Positions 17,923 to 28,092 of a DNA stretch of 48,000 nt are shown here, piece by piece. How positions within the stretch are numbered: position 1 is the stretch's first letter; each line of letters opens with the position of its first letter. The notes under the pieces were generated by a model. That model made no database searches, was not told the origin of the DNA, and was given only the letters and a program-made list of their open reading frames with translations. Source of the DNA: an uncultured Clostridia bacterium (GTDB taxonomy: Bacteria > Bacillota > Clostridia > Oscillospirales > Acutalibacteraceae); contig CAMVBR010000002.1 of the NCBI GenBank assembly GCA_947165755.1, forward strand, positions 1 to 48,000. Reading direction: 5' to 3'. A program made the position numbers and the translations under genes.

Positions 17923-19767
17923 TTATTGATTCTGAGGGTCTCTGAAAAATGCGTATATGCTGCGCGCCGCAGGTTCCGTGACCCCCGGGACGCTCATAAG
18001 ATCGTCGAGCGCCGCGTTTTTGATCGCAGCCAACGTCTTAAACCGGGCAAGCAGCAGCCCGGCGCGTTTTTTTCCTACACCCTCAATCGAAGTCAGAGTT
18101 CCCTCAAGCGTGTTTTTCTTTTTGCGCGTATGATGATAGGTGACCGCATACCTGTGTACCTCTTCCTGTATCTGCGAAACAAGCGAAAACACGGTACGTT
18201 TATCGTTGATCATGATCTCCCCGCCCCCATACGCAATCGCGCGGGTGCGGTGCTTGCCGTCCTTTACCATGCCGAAGAGGGGCACGTCGAAACCGTATTT
18301 TTCAAAGATCGGTCTGACCGCGTTCACCTGTCCGATACCGCCGTCCAAAAGAATCAAGTCCGGTTTTTTCCCGAAACCCTCTTCCGTGTTCTCGCCGTCT
18401 TTTTCTTTTTCATATTCCAGGATCCTGCGCTCCAGCACTTCCGCAAGCGAACGGTAATCATCCTGCCCCTCAAAAGATTTGATCATAAAGCGCTTATAAC
18501 AGCGTTTTCTCGGGCGGCCATCCGCAAATACTACCATGCCGCAAACGTTCTCCTGCCCTGCGGTGTTGGAAATATCGTATGCTTCAATATAGGAAGGACG
18601 CTCCGGGAGCCCGAGCGCTTCCTGCAGCTCGTAAAGAGCCGCGTTTTGTTTATCGTTGTAAGACAGCACTCTGGCAAGCTTTTCGGCTGCGTTTTTATTG
18701 GCAGTTTCCAAAAGCGTTTTGCTCTCCCCCGAGAGCGGCACATACAGCCGCACCTTTTTTTGGGCCAGCTGTGAAAAATAGGATTCCAAAAATTCTGCCT
18801 GCTCCAAAGGGGTATCGATACAGATGCGATCCGGGTAATCGTCAACGGAAGAATAAAAGCCGGAGAGCATCTCGGGGTAATCCTCTTCAGGATTTTCCAG
18901 CCGATCTACGATGAAGGTATTGGTATTCATGAAGGTACCGCCGCGAAACTGCATCACACAGATACAGGTTTTACCGCTCAGCGAGGAAACGCCGAACACG
19001 TCCTGGTTTTTACAGTTGGAGCATACCATGACCTGACGCTGTGCGGATTTTTCAATGGCGCGGATGCGATCCCGCAGCTTCATCGCTTTTTCAAATTCAA
19101 GATTTTCCGAGGCTTCTTCCATCTGCGCGGTGATCTTGCGCACGTATTCCGCCTTTCCGCCCTGAATAAAACTTATGGCGTCGTCAACGGCGGCGTTGTG
19201 TTCCTCCCGGGTAATAAGCCCTTTGCAAGCGCCTGCGCACAGCTTGATATAGTAATTCAGGCACGGCCTTGCGGAACGGTTGATATCCCTCGGAAATACC
19301 TTGCTGCAGTGCGGCAGCATAAAAATATCATACGCCTGCTTTACGGCGGTAGAAATCGCGTCTCCCGTTGTGTATGGCCCAAGATATTTCGCGCCGTCGT
19401 CTTCTTTCTGTTTTACGTCGTACAGCATTTTCCAGCTGTCCCCTGTAATTTTGACGTAGGTATACCCCTTATCGTCTTTAAGCAGGATATTGTATTTCGG
19501 CTTGTTCTGCTTGATGAGGCTGCATTCGAGCACAAGCGCCTCAAATTCACTGCCCACGATCACATAATCGAAATCATTGACGTGCGCCACCATCTGACGC
19601 ACCTTTGCAGTATGATTGTTCTGCGAACCGAAATACTGGCTCACGCGGTTTTTCAGCACCTTGGCTTTGCCGATATAAATGATCTCACCGCGTGCGTTTT
19701 TCATTATATAAACACCCGGCTCTTCGGGCAGGGCCATGGCTTTTTTTCTGAGCTCTTCAATTGTCAT
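17923..19767 (-). CDS. uvrC: excinuclease ABC subunit C
   Basis: GIY-YIG domain (PGVYIMKNARGEIIYIGKAKVLKNRVSQYF), UVR motif, IEAYDISNTAGQENVCGMVVF, LLDGGIGQVNAV, C-terminal HhH. Confidence 0.97.
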   Translation of the reverse strand: MTIEELRKKAMALPEEPGVYIMKNARGEIIYIGKAKVLKNRVSQYFGSQNNHTAKVRQMVAHVNDFDYVIVGSEFEALVLECSLIKQNKPKYNILLKDDKGYTYVKITGDSWKMLYDVKQKEDDGAKYLGPYTTGDAISTAVKQAYDIFMLPHCSKVFPRDINRSARPCLNYYIKLCAGACKGLITREEHNAAVDDAISFIQGGKAEYVRKITAQMEEASENLEFEKAMKLRDRIRAIEKSAQRQVMVCSNCKNQDVFGVSSLSGKTCICVMQFRGGTFMNTNTFIVDRLENPEEDYPEMLSGFYSSVDDYPDRICIDTPLEQAEFLESYFSQLAQKKVRLYVPLSGESKTLLETANKNAAEKLARVLSYNDKQNAALYELQEALGLPERPSYIEAYDISNTAGQENVCGMVVFADGRPRKRCYKRFMIKSFEGQDDYRSLAEVLERRILEYEKEKDGENTEEGFGKKPDLILLDGGIGQVNAVRPIFEKYGFDVPLFGMVKDGKHRTRAIAYGGGEIMINDKRTVFSLVSQIQEEVHRYAVTYHHTRKKKNTLEGTLTSIEGVGKKRAGLLLARFKTLAAIKNAALDDLMSVPGVTEPAARSIYAFFRDPQNQ

Positions 19768-19799
19768 GCATACCACGCCCTTCATGTAATATAAATAAA

Positions 19800-19832
19800 A
19801 AGGTGTACCAAGCAAAAGCCGATACACCGTTT
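19800..19832 (-). terminator. probable terminator downstream of the HPr gene
   Basis: Minus strand: CGGTGTATCGGCTTTTGCTTGGTACACC followed by TTTTTATTT. Confidence 0.5.
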
Positions 19833-19846
19833 TGTGTTAAAATGTA

Positions 19847-20110
19847 TTACTCAGCAAAACCGGAGTTCACAAGATTCGAGAGCGCTTCCACAGCCTCGTT
19901 CTCATCAATTCCGTCGGCTATGATTCTGATCTCAGTACCGCCGGTCACCCCCAAAGAAAGCACACCGAGCAAGCTTTTTGCGTTGGCTCTGCGTTCTTCT
20001 TTTTCCACCCAAATGGAAGAACGGAACTCGTTTGCGCGCTGAATGAAAAACGTTGCGGGACGCGCATGCAAGCCGACCTGATTCTGAACCGTAATATCTT
20101 TATAAACCAT
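19847..20110 (-). CDS. HPr family phosphocarrier protein
   Basis: GLHARPATFFIQRAN (His15) and ANAKSLLGVLSLGV (Ser46) motifs; start at MVYKDI. Confidence 0.92.
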   Translation of the reverse strand: MVYKDITVQNQVGLHARPATFFIQRANEFRSSIWVEKEERRANAKSLLGVLSLGVTGGTEIRIIADGIDENEAVEALSNLVNSGFAE

Positions 20111-20286
20111 ATACACAATATCTCCTTCTGAGCATTCACTGATCGTTATTATTATATCACAAATAATAATAGCGTCAATCAAAGATTATCAGAAAAGAAA
20201 TATTTCGTTTGTTAAACTAAATCCATCCAAAATTCAGAAAAATGATTTGTGCACAATAACCATAATAATTTGGCGCTTTTTTACAT

Positions 20287-21033
20287 TTACTCCAAATTAT
20301 CGGCGGACATCCTCATTTTATGCAGAATTTCATTGTCTTTTTCGGTCAATTCCGCTTGCGCCAAAAGCTCAGGTCGCCGTTCCAGCGTTCGCCGAAGAGA
20401 CTGTTCCCGTTTCCAGGCTTCGATGTTTGCGTGATGGCCTGATACGAGTACCGCAGGGACCTCTTTGCCGTTCCAACAGAACGGCTTTGTGTATTGAGGA
20501 TGCTCCAACAAACCGTTATAATGGCTTTCCCGGGCGTAGGCTTCCTCGTTCGGCAATACGCCTTCAACCATACGCGCAACACAATCCATCAGCACAAGCG
20601 CGGGCAGCTCTCCGCCGGTAAGAACGTAATCCCCGATCGAGATCTCTTCGTCCACGATCTCTTCCAGCACACGCTCGTCAACGCCCTCATAATGGCCGCA
20701 GAGCAGCGCGAGATTTTCTTCTGCGGCAAGCTCTTTTGCACGTTGCTGCGTCAGCACCTTGCCCTGCGGGGAGAGGTAAATCAGATGCGGCTTTTTTCCG
20801 AGCTCTCCGCAAAGCGCCCGATAGCAATCATAAATGGGCTGCGCCTGCATGAGCATGCCCATGCCGCCGCCGTAGGGAGAATCATCCACCCGGTTATGCT
20901 TATCCAGCGTATAGTCCCGTATGTTATGCGCGTGTACCTCAATGATCCCGGCACTCACAGCGCGCCCGATGATGCTTTCCGAATAAACGTGTTCGCACAT
21001 TTCGGGAAACAACGTAAGAATATCAATCCGCAT
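20287..21033 (-). CDS. trmD: tRNA (guanine37-N1)-methyltransferase
   Basis: [68 protein letters not shown]. Confidence 0.97.
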   Translation of the reverse strand: MRIDILTLFPEMCEHVYSESIIGRAVSAGIIEVHAHNIRDYTLDKHNRVDDSPYGGGMGMLMQAQPIYDCYRALCGELGKKPHLIYLSPQGKVLTQQRAKELAAEENLALLCGHYEGVDERVLEEIVDEEISIGDYVLTGGELPALVLMDCVARMVEGVLPNEEAYARESHYNGLLEHPQYTKPFCWNGKEVPAVLVSGHHANIEAWKREQSLRRTLERRPELLAQAELTEKDNEILHKMRMSADNLE

Positions 21034-21544
21034 CGTCGAAGATCCCCTTGAGCGGCCGGATAAACACGCGGTCGTTTTCAACGTCAGCGTCGATCACAAC
21101 GTCCTTGATCGCGGGCAAAAGATATTCCCTGCCCTTTTCATCCGTTACCGCCCAAACGTCGTTCGCACCGGTTTTGGATATATCCGTCAGCGTGCCGTAA
21201 CACACGTCAGGATCGTCTGCGTCCAAAACCCGGCATCCGATCAGCTCTTCAATAAACCACACGCCGGCTTTGAGCCGGATATCACTGCGGCGAATATACA
21301 GCATCTTATTCCGAAGCGTTTCCGCCTTTTCGATGCTGTCATAGCCTTCCAGCTGCATCAGGATCATATTTTTGTGCGACCTGCAGGAAAGCACCCTTAC
21401 GGGCGCTTCCCCTTTGCCGTCAAAAAAGACCGTATTAAAATGCTTTGCAAAATCAGGCTCGTCGCACCAGGGATTGATCTTCACCTCGCCCCGGATGCCG
21501 TGCGTGGAAACGATCAGTCCGAGTTCCAGATACGCTTTGATCAT
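21023..21544 (-). CDS. rimM: ribosome maturation factor RimM
   Basis: [44 protein letters not shown]; coupled to trmD. Confidence 0.95.
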   Translation of the reverse strand: MIKAYLELGLIVSTHGIRGEVKINPWCDEPDFAKHFNTVFFDGKGEAPVRVLSCRSHKNMILMQLEGYDSIEKAETLRNKMLYIRRSDIRLKAGVWFIEELIGCRVLDADDPDVCYGTLTDISKTGANDVWAVTDEKGREYLLPAIKDVVIDADVENDRVFIRPLKGIFDDAD

Positions 21545-22692
21545 ATCTCGGGAATATCCAGCGTGATCTCTTTGCCGAGGCGCGCGGACTTGGCGATGCC
21601 GTCGATGATCGCCTGATTGTATATGATCTGTGAAGAAGGTACGGGCGCGGCGCCGTTTTCTTTTACTGCGTCGATGAACAGACGGATCTTCTTATAGAAA
21701 TTATCCACGTCGTCATGCTTCATATCCACTTCGTACTCGATCTCTTCGCCTGCGACCGTCTTATAGATTTTCAGCGGACCGCCGATGGAGCCGTTCCAGC
21801 ATTCGGTAGAGGGCACTCTCAAACCGCCCTTGGTGCCGAGGATGATGGTATCGCCGGGGGTATCCAGATTCATCGCCCAGGAGATACGGAAATCGAGTAC
21901 GATGTCGCCTTCGAGACGGATAAAAGCAGCCGCGAAATCATCAACGGTGAATACGTCGGCATACTCTGGGTGATTGGGATAATACGCGGGATCCGTGCCG
22001 AAGAACGCGGAGGTATAACCGGAAACAGAGAGGGGCTTCGGATAACCGATGGCGTTAAGCACCATATCAAGGGAATAGCAGCCGATATCGCCGAGTGCGC
22101 CGAGGCCTGCGGTTTTCTCTTCGATGAAGGAGGTGCCGTAAGGCGTGGGGATACCTCTTCTTCTGCCGCCGCCGGTCTGGATGTAATAGATCTTACCGAG
22201 CTCGCCGGACTGTACGATCTTTTTCAGCATCTGCATGTTGGGATCGAACCGGGGCTGGAAGCCGATGGAAAGGATCTTGCCGCTGGCCTTTTCCGCTTTG
22301 CAGATGGCCACAGCCTCCTCCAGCGTTACGCACATGGGTTTTTCGAGCAGCACGTTGACGCCGTGCTCCAGCGCGTAGATGGTGCACTCCGCATGGGTCT
22401 TGTTATAGGTGCAAACGCTGACTGCGTCGAGCTCCTCGGCGTCGATCATGGATTTATGATCCGGATACAAATGAACACTCTCGATGCCGTTGGCCTTGCA
22501 GAATTTTTCCGCCTTGCCGGGGATCAGATCCGCTGCGGCAACGATCTCCACGTCTTTGCACTTCAGGTAATTCGCAACGTGCGCTTCGGCGATCCATCCG
22601 GTGCCGATAATGCCGACCTTTACCTTTTTTCCGGTAAGGGCTTCTTTTTTTTCTTCCACCGTTTCCTTGAATCTGTCAAGAATGTTTGCCAT
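21541..22692 (-). CDS. Gfo/Idh/MocA family oxidoreductase
   Basis: KVGIIGTGWIAEAHVANYLKC Rossmann motif, VLLEKPMCVTLEEA. Confidence 0.9.
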   Translation of the reverse strand: MANILDRFKETVEEKKEALTGKKVKVGIIGTGWIAEAHVANYLKCKDVEIVAAADLIPGKAEKFCKANGIESVHLYPDHKSMIDAEELDAVSVCTYNKTHAECTIYALEHGVNVLLEKPMCVTLEEAVAICKAEKASGKILSIGFQPRFDPNMQMLKKIVQSGELGKIYYIQTGGGRRRGIPTPYGTSFIEEKTAGLGALGDIGCYSLDMVLNAIGYPKPLSVSGYTSAFFGTDPAYYPNHPEYADVFTVDDFAAAFIRLEGDIVLDFRISWAMNLDTPGDTIILGTKGGLRVPSTECWNGSIGGPLKIYKTVAGEEIEYEVDMKHDDVDNFYKKIRLFIDAVKENGAAPVPSSQIIYNQAIIDGIAKSARLGKEITLDIPEI

Positions 22693-22709
22693 CTAAATTT
22701 CCTCCGATG

Positions 22710-23510
22710 TTATTTATTTAATAACTGCAGCATTTCGGAATGCAGCAGCTTATTTGAACATAGAACGGACGTTTTTTCACCTGTTTTCGGAAGATCACCC
22801 GTATAATCAGTTATCATTCCGCCTGCTTCGGTAAGAATCAGCAGCCCGGCAGCAAAATCCCATGGGGAAAGAATATCTTCAAAGTAGGCGTCCACCCTTC
22901 CGCCGGCTACGTAACAAACATCCAGCGCGGCGGAACCGCTGCGGCGAACGTCGGCACATTTCATAAACACGTTGTATACACGGTCGAACGTCTCCCTGCC
23001 ATATTGGTCACGGTTATAGGGAGATGTGCCGAACAACATCAAAGCAGTATCCAACGAACGCCCGGATACCCTGATCGGACTGCCGTTCAGAAAAGCACCG
23101 CCCCCGAGTGAAGCATGGAACATCTCGTCCATGTAAGGGTCGTATACGGCACCAAACAGAGGCTTTGCGTCGTAATATAACGCAACGCTGATAGCGCTGT
23201 GTTTCATATCGTGAATAAAATTCGTCGTGCCGTCGATCGGATCGATCACAAAACAATACGCATCCTTAAAGCAACTGCCGTCATTATCCTTTTCCTCGGC
23301 AAAGAACCTTGCCTGCGGATATAAAGCGGCCAACCGTGAGATCAGCGTATTCTGTACTTTCACATCGAACGAAGTCACAAAATTCGCAGCGCCGGGTTTA
23401 ACGGCGATCGCGCCGTCCTGAGATTCCACGTTTTGCACGGAACGAACTTCAGCGCCGCATGATCTTATAATTTCGATTATTTTTCGTTGATTTTCTATTG
23501 TTACTTCCAT
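22710..23510 (-). CDS. inositol monophosphatase family protein
   Basis: AEEKDND, VIDPIDGTTNFIHDMKHSAISVA, SPWDFAAGLLILTEAGG. Confidence 0.9.
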   Translation of the reverse strand: MEVTIENQRKIIEIIRSCGAEVRSVQNVESQDGAIAVKPGAANFVTSFDVKVQNTLISRLAALYPQARFFAEEKDNDGSCFKDAYCFVIDPIDGTTNFIHDMKHSAISVALYYDAKPLFGAVYDPYMDEMFHASLGGGAFLNGSPIRVSGRSLDTALMLFGTSPYNRDQYGRETFDRVYNVFMKCADVRRSGSAALDVCYVAGGRVDAYFEDILSPWDFAAGLLILTEAGGMITDYTGDLPKTGEKTSVLCSNKLLHSEMLQLLNK

Positions 23511-24082
23511 TATTTATCGAATGTAATGGCCATAGCGAGGCCGAACCGCGTTGTGATCAGATGCTGGAAGCCGTTTTGTTCAAAAAAACGGATCTGGTCG
23601 GCATTATCGGCGTCGCAAACGAGCATCAGACCTTTAACGTATTTCTTCTTCAGCTGTGCCTTCAACGTAGAAAGGAGCAGGCCGCCGACGCCTTGATTCT
23701 GACTCGACAGCGCTACGTTCACGTAGCAGTGCGCCGGGTATTCCTTACGGTACATACCGAATTTCAGGAGATTGAATTTTGCGTCGACGTACCTTCTCGC
23801 GCTGATCATTGCCGCCTGCGGAATATACTTTTCCAAAAAGACTTTTTCAAAATTATTAAAATTCTCGCTGCAAAGGATATACCCAACCACCTTACCATTG
23901 TCGTCAACAGCAACAAAACAGTTTTCACGCTCGTTTTCCAGGTAATACGTGCAGTATATCAAAAGACAAAGCTTTTTCGTCTCTTCTTTGGCGTCTTTGC
24001 ATCCCGCGTTTTCCAAACAAATCTGTTCCACCTGCTCGCGGTCGCTTAAAATATAAGGTCTTACGGATAACATATATTTCAC
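23510..24082 (-). CDS. GNAT family N-acetyltransferase
   Basis: VNVALSSQNQGVGGLLLSTLKAQLKK acetyl-CoA binding-like motif. Confidence 0.8.
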   Translation of the reverse strand: MKYMLSVRPYILSDREQVEQICLENAGCKDAKEETKKLCLLIYCTYYLENERENCFVAVDDNGKVVGYILCSENFNNFEKVFLEKYIPQAAMISARRYVDAKFNLLKFGMYRKEYPAHCYVNVALSSQNQGVGGLLLSTLKAQLKKKYVKGLMLVCDADNADQIRFFEQNGFQHLITTRFGLAMAITFDK

Positions 24083-24170
24083 CTCTTTTATATATTTTAC
24101 TATTAAAAATCAAAAATGTCTATAAAAAACGAAAAATTTGTGCTACAATTAAAAAAAAGAAGGTGATAAT

Positions 24171-25142
24171 TTGAAATTCGGAAGCATCGGCACGTCATGG
24201 ATCTGCGAGGCGTATCTTTCCGCCGCCGAAAAACAGGGCGGCATGGAATATACCGCTGCGTATTCCAGATCCAAAGAAACGGGAATCGTGTTTGCGAAGA
24301 AGCACGGCGCAGAAATAGTTTTTACCGACCTTAAGGAAATGGCGCAAAGCGATCTGATCGAAGCCGTTTATATCGCAAGCCCGAACCGGTTTCATTACGA
24401 ACAGAGCAAGCTGTTTTTAAGCCACGGAAAACACGTTATGTGCGAAAAGCCCATGACGACCACAAAAGAAGAAGAAGCGGAACTGATTTCCCTTGCGGAA
24501 CAAAAAGGGCTTGTGTATACAGAGGCGATCATGTCGATCCATACGCCCGCGTTCCAAACACTCCGGCAGGCGATCCGGCAGATCGGAACGATCCGTACGG
24601 TCGATCTTGTATTTTGCCAGCTTTCATCAAAATATCCGGCTTATCTGGAAGGCAGGAATCCGAATATATTCAATCCGGAGATGCACGCAGGCTGCCTGAT
24701 GGATATCGGCGTATACAACGTATACCTTGCAGCCGCGCTGTTCGGCAAACCGAACAAAATCATATCGGATGCGGTATTTCTTCCATCCGGCGCGGACGCT
24801 TCCGGGGTCGCTGTTCTGAAATACGATGATATGACCGTAAATCTGATCTATTCCAAGGTAGGTCAAAATTACGCGCCCAGTGAGATCATCGGCGATCGTG
24901 GTACGATCAGCATTGCTTCCGTTTCACAGCTCACCGGGATAGAGCTGACCACAAAGGAAAAACAGAGCATCCTTGCCGCGCACGATATTTCACGCGATGA
25001 GATCATGGGCGCGGAAGCCGCCTATTTCAGAGACGCCATAGAGAAAGGCCCCGGGGCGGAATACGTTTTTGCCAGAGATACCTCTCTTCTGGTGCGGGAG
25101 ATCACAGATGAGATCCGACGGCAGAACGGATTTCCGTTTTAA
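24171..25142 (+). CDS. Gfo/Idh/MocA family oxidoreductase (TTG start)
   Basis: KFGSIGTSWICEAYLSAA, VMCEKPMTTTKEEEAELI, DIGVYNVYLAAALFG; AAGGTG RBS before TTG. Confidence 0.88.
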   Translation: MKFGSIGTSWICEAYLSAAEKQGGMEYTAAYSRSKETGIVFAKKHGAEIVFTDLKEMAQSDLIEAVYIASPNRFHYEQSKLFLSHGKHVMCEKPMTTTKEEEAELISLAEQKGLVYTEAIMSIHTPAFQTLRQAIRQIGTIRTVDLVFCQLSSKYPAYLEGRNPNIFNPEMHAGCLMDIGVYNVYLAAALFGKPNKIISDAVFLPSGADASGVAVLKYDDMTVNLIYSKVGQNYAPSEIIGDRGTISIASVSQLTGIELTTKEKQSILAAHDISRDEIMGAEAAYFRDAIEKGPGAEYVFARDTSLLVREITDEIRRQNGFPF

Positions 25143-25954
25143 TTCGATCCGGCGTCCAGTAATTCGATCACGTGCGCTACCGCGCCGCTGTCGTTGCCGC
25201 GAACCGTAACGTCAGCAACCGCAACGGCTGCAGCGCTGCCGTTTTCCGGTACAAAACCCACAGCGGCAGCTTTCAGCATATCAACGTCATTCTCTCCGTC
25301 CCCTACGGCATAAACGTGACGTTTATCGATTCCAAGCAGCGAAGCAAGACGAAGAAGACCTTGTCCTTTGTCCGCTTCCTTTCGTATGATCTCAACGTAT
25401 TCACCGGTGGAGGGGATGTATTTCAGATCGTATTTACCGATCTCCCCATCCAGCCAGCGCTGCACTTCCCGAGCGCATTTCCCGCCGCAGCTCAGCATGA
25501 TCTTAACGAAGGGCGTATTCGCCTCTCTCACGTCTTCGATCTCGTTCCAGCAGATATCCTGCATAAGGAAGTGATTTCTTGAGCGGTCGTTAAGGCGGAT
25601 CGCATAAGAGCGAAAATCGGCAGAATACAGTTCAACACATACGGAAGGGAACCGCCCCAGCAGCGCCGGCACAAGCATGGCGTCCTCCCTTTCGATCCCG
25701 CAGCAGAAAACGGTTTTTTCTTTTCCGTAATCATACGCCATGATTCCGTTGGCGAGCAGTACCGGGGCGTTGACGATATCGGGCGCGTATTTGTGGAATC
25801 CCTGTTTTGTACGCCCGGTGCACACCGTAAACATACCGCCCTGCGACAGGAAATAATGCAGCGCATCGCGCACGTCTGCTGAAATCTCCCCATTTGAATC
25901 CGCAAGCGTTCCGTCAAAGTCCGACGCCAACAGAAATCCGCTGAATTTACCCAT
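25139..25954 (-). CDS. Cof-type HAD-superfamily hydrolase
   Basis: LASDFDGTLADSNGEIS, TGR, DKGQGLLRLASLLGI, VGDGENDVDMLKAA. Confidence 0.9.
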   Translation of the reverse strand: MGKFSGFLLASDFDGTLADSNGEISADVRDALHYFLSQGGMFTVCTGRTKQGFHKYAPDIVNAPVLLANGIMAYDYGKEKTVFCCGIEREDAMLVPALLGRFPSVCVELYSADFRSYAIRLNDRSRNHFLMQDICWNEIEDVREANTPFVKIMLSCGGKCAREVQRWLDGEIGKYDLKYIPSTGEYVEIIRKEADKGQGLLRLASLLGIDKRHVYAVGDGENDVDMLKAAAVGFVPENGSAAAVAVADVTVRGNDSGAVAHVIELLDAGSN

Positions 25955-26061
25955 ACCGCACCGTCTCCTTTATTTCATTTTATCATACGCTCTTTTGAGA
26001 CGCAAGAAAAACCGTTGACTTTTCCGCTGATTTGCCTATACTTTAGTTTGAGGTGATATTA

Positions 26062-26979
26062 ATGATGAAGCAGATTCCCGGCGGTGTATTCCCAACCATG
26101 ATCACACCCTATACGAAAGATGATAAAATTGATTACGATGCCGTGCTCCAGCTTCTTTCCTGGTATTACGGCAAGGGCGTGCGCGCAATCTTCGCCATCT
26201 GTCAATCCAGCGAAATATTTTATCTGACCTTTGAAGAGCGACTATCTTTGCTGAAATTTATCATGCAGAACAAACCTGCGGACATGACAGTGGTCGCCTC
26301 GGGGCACGTTTCCGAGGATTTTGAAACCATGCGAAAAGAGGCCGTTGCTTTTATCGAAACGGGGATCGACGGATACGTGTTTATAGCAAACCGTTTTGCG
26401 AAAGCGGAAGAAAGCGACGACGTTTTAACCGAACGGATGCTCGCCGCGGCAGACGCTCTGCCTGAAATCCCACTGGGGGTATACGAATGCCCGTATCCTT
26501 ACAAACGCGTTCTTTCCCCCGCAGTGATGAAAGCGCTCTCCGAAAACGGAAAATTCCAGTTTTTGAAGGATACCTGCTGCGATCTTTCACTGATTAAAAA
26601 GAAGCTTGATGCTGTGAACGGCGGAAACCTTAAGATTTTCAACGCGAATTCAGCAACGCTGCTCCCCTCACTGCAAATGGGCTGCGCGGGATTCTCAGGC
26701 GTAATGGCGAATTTTCACCCTGAACTGTATGTGAAGCTCTGCGAAATATACAGAACCGATCCCGAAAAGGCCGCGTTGTTGCAGGCGATGATCGGCACGC
26801 TCTCTATGGCGGAATGCCAATGTTACCCCGTAAACGCTAAATACTATCTCTCATTAGAGGGCCTCGATATCAACATCGACAGCCGTTCCCGCAGCAAAGC
26901 CGATTTTGGCCCGAGCCGCAGGGCGGAGATCGAAGAAATGCGGGAACTGACGCTTGCATTTGAAGCAAGCATTCTATAA
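26062..26979 (+). CDS. dihydrodipicolinate synthase/N-acetylneuraminate lyase family protein
   Basis: GGVFPTMITPYTKDDKIDYDAV, GVYECPYPYKR (Tyr), FQFLKDTCCDLS (Lys). Confidence 0.88.
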   Translation: MMKQIPGGVFPTMITPYTKDDKIDYDAVLQLLSWYYGKGVRAIFAICQSSEIFYLTFEERLSLLKFIMQNKPADMTVVASGHVSEDFETMRKEAVAFIETGIDGYVFIANRFAKAEESDDVLTERMLAAADALPEIPLGVYECPYPYKRVLSPAVMKALSENGKFQFLKDTCCDLSLIKKKLDAVNGGNLKIFNANSATLLPSLQMGCAGFSGVMANFHPELYVKLCEIYRTDPEKAALLQAMIGTLSMAECQCYPVNAKYYLSLEGLDINIDSRSRSKADFGPSRRAEIEEMRELTLAFEASIL

Positions 26980-26999
26980 TTTCATATCAAATAATTGCG

Positions 27000-27034
27000 C
27001 CGGACAGCCTTTATCGCTGCCCGGCTATTTTTAT
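27000..27034 (+). terminator. intrinsic terminator after DapA-family gene
   Basis: GCCGGACAGC-CTTTATC-GCTGCCCGGC-TATTTTT (one bulge). Confidence 0.6.
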
Positions 27035-27810
27035 GAAATCTTTTTTCTCTTCAGGCGAAGCTTATCGGCGATCATAGCGATAAACTCGGAGTTTGTGGGC
27101 TTGCCCCTGGAATTCTGAATGGTATACCCGAAATAAGAGCTGAGCACGTCAATATCCCCTCGGTCCCACGCAACCTCGATCGCGTGGCGGATCGCCCGCT
27201 CCACGCGCGATGCAGTCGTATTAAACGTTTTAGCTACGGTGGGATAGAGCACTTTCGTTACCGAGCTCATCATATCGGGCGCGTTGACCGTAAGAATAAT
27301 GGCCGCACGCAAATACTGATATCCCTTTATATGCGCAGGCACGCCGAGCTCGTGCATTATATCGGAAACAACGATCTCCAGATCTGTATCCACCCCCGCG
27401 TTCAACTTGACGACGGCGCTTCCGTTCTTGTTTTCAATACCCGAAAGCCCTGCGATCCGCTCGGTCATAAAGCCGACGTCCACAGGCTTGATAAAATAGT
27501 AATCTGCGCCGGAGTTCAAAAGCTGCTGTTCAAACATACCGTTCTCCACGCCGGACAACACGACGGTAACAGGGCGTTTCTTCATTTTCAGCGTCGGCAT
27601 CAGCTTGAGAACGGCAAGCGCGTCAAAATGAGAAAGGAACGCCTCGGTCACAAATATATCAGGCGAACAGGTTTCAAGCGCTTTTACCACTTGAGAGCCG
27701 TCTCTGGGAGAGGTAACGCATTCAAAACCATAGGTGCGGAATGAGGATACGACGTTCTTCAAAAATTCACCGTTATCCTCTGCAATAAGTACTTTTTTCT
27801 GTGTTTGCAT
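27031..27810 (-). CDS. spo0A: stage 0 sporulation protein A homolog with Glu at the phosphoacceptor position
   Basis: C-terminal [19 protein letters not shown]...[75 protein letters not shown] is diagnostic of Spo0A; N-terminal receiver-like domain. Confidence 0.97.
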   Translation of the reverse strand: MQTQKKVLIAEDNGEFLKNVVSSFRTYGFECVTSPRDGSQVVKALETCSPDIFVTEAFLSHFDALAVLKLMPTLKMKKRPVTVVLSGVENGMFEQQLLNSGADYYFIKPVDVGFMTERIAGLSGIENKNGSAVVKLNAGVDTDLEIVVSDIMHELGVPAHIKGYQYLRAAIILTVNAPDMMSSVTKVLYPTVAKTFNTTASRVERAIRHAIEVAWDRGDIDVLSSYFGYTIQNSRGKPTNSEFIAMIADKLRLKRKKIS

Positions 27811-28042
27811 TGTTTTTTCTCCATTTCATTTTTAATTCAGCCCATATAAATCTGAAACGACACCGAAAAACAGCACTTGATTCAATTTTCCGAAAAAATC
27901 GAAGAAACCGTGAGAACCACGTTTCTGCCATATTATACCATTTCATTTTGTGAATTTCAATAGATTTTCAAAATTTTTTGTTATTTTTTGCCATTATTAT
28001 TTTTTTTATATTTATTTGTTTTTTATTACCATTCTTTAAGGG

Positions 28043-28076
28043 CTAAAAAAAAGAGAAAGCCGTGTTTGGCTTTCTC
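28043..28076 (-). terminator. intrinsic terminator for the recO operon
   Basis: Minus strand GAGAAAGCC-AAACAC-GGCTTTCTC-TTTTTTTT. Confidence 0.85.
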
Positions 28077-28092
28077 ACTTATGCGATCATGG

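Noticed and set aside
17482-18774. 430-aa ORF (+) opposite rsmD/uvrC
   Set aside because: Crosses two well-supported minus-strand genes; Arg/Ser/Pro-rich shadow translation.
21715-22806. 363-aa ORF (+) opposite the Gfo/Idh/MocA gene
   Set aside because: Shadow ORF of a clear oxidoreductase; no RBS or domain.
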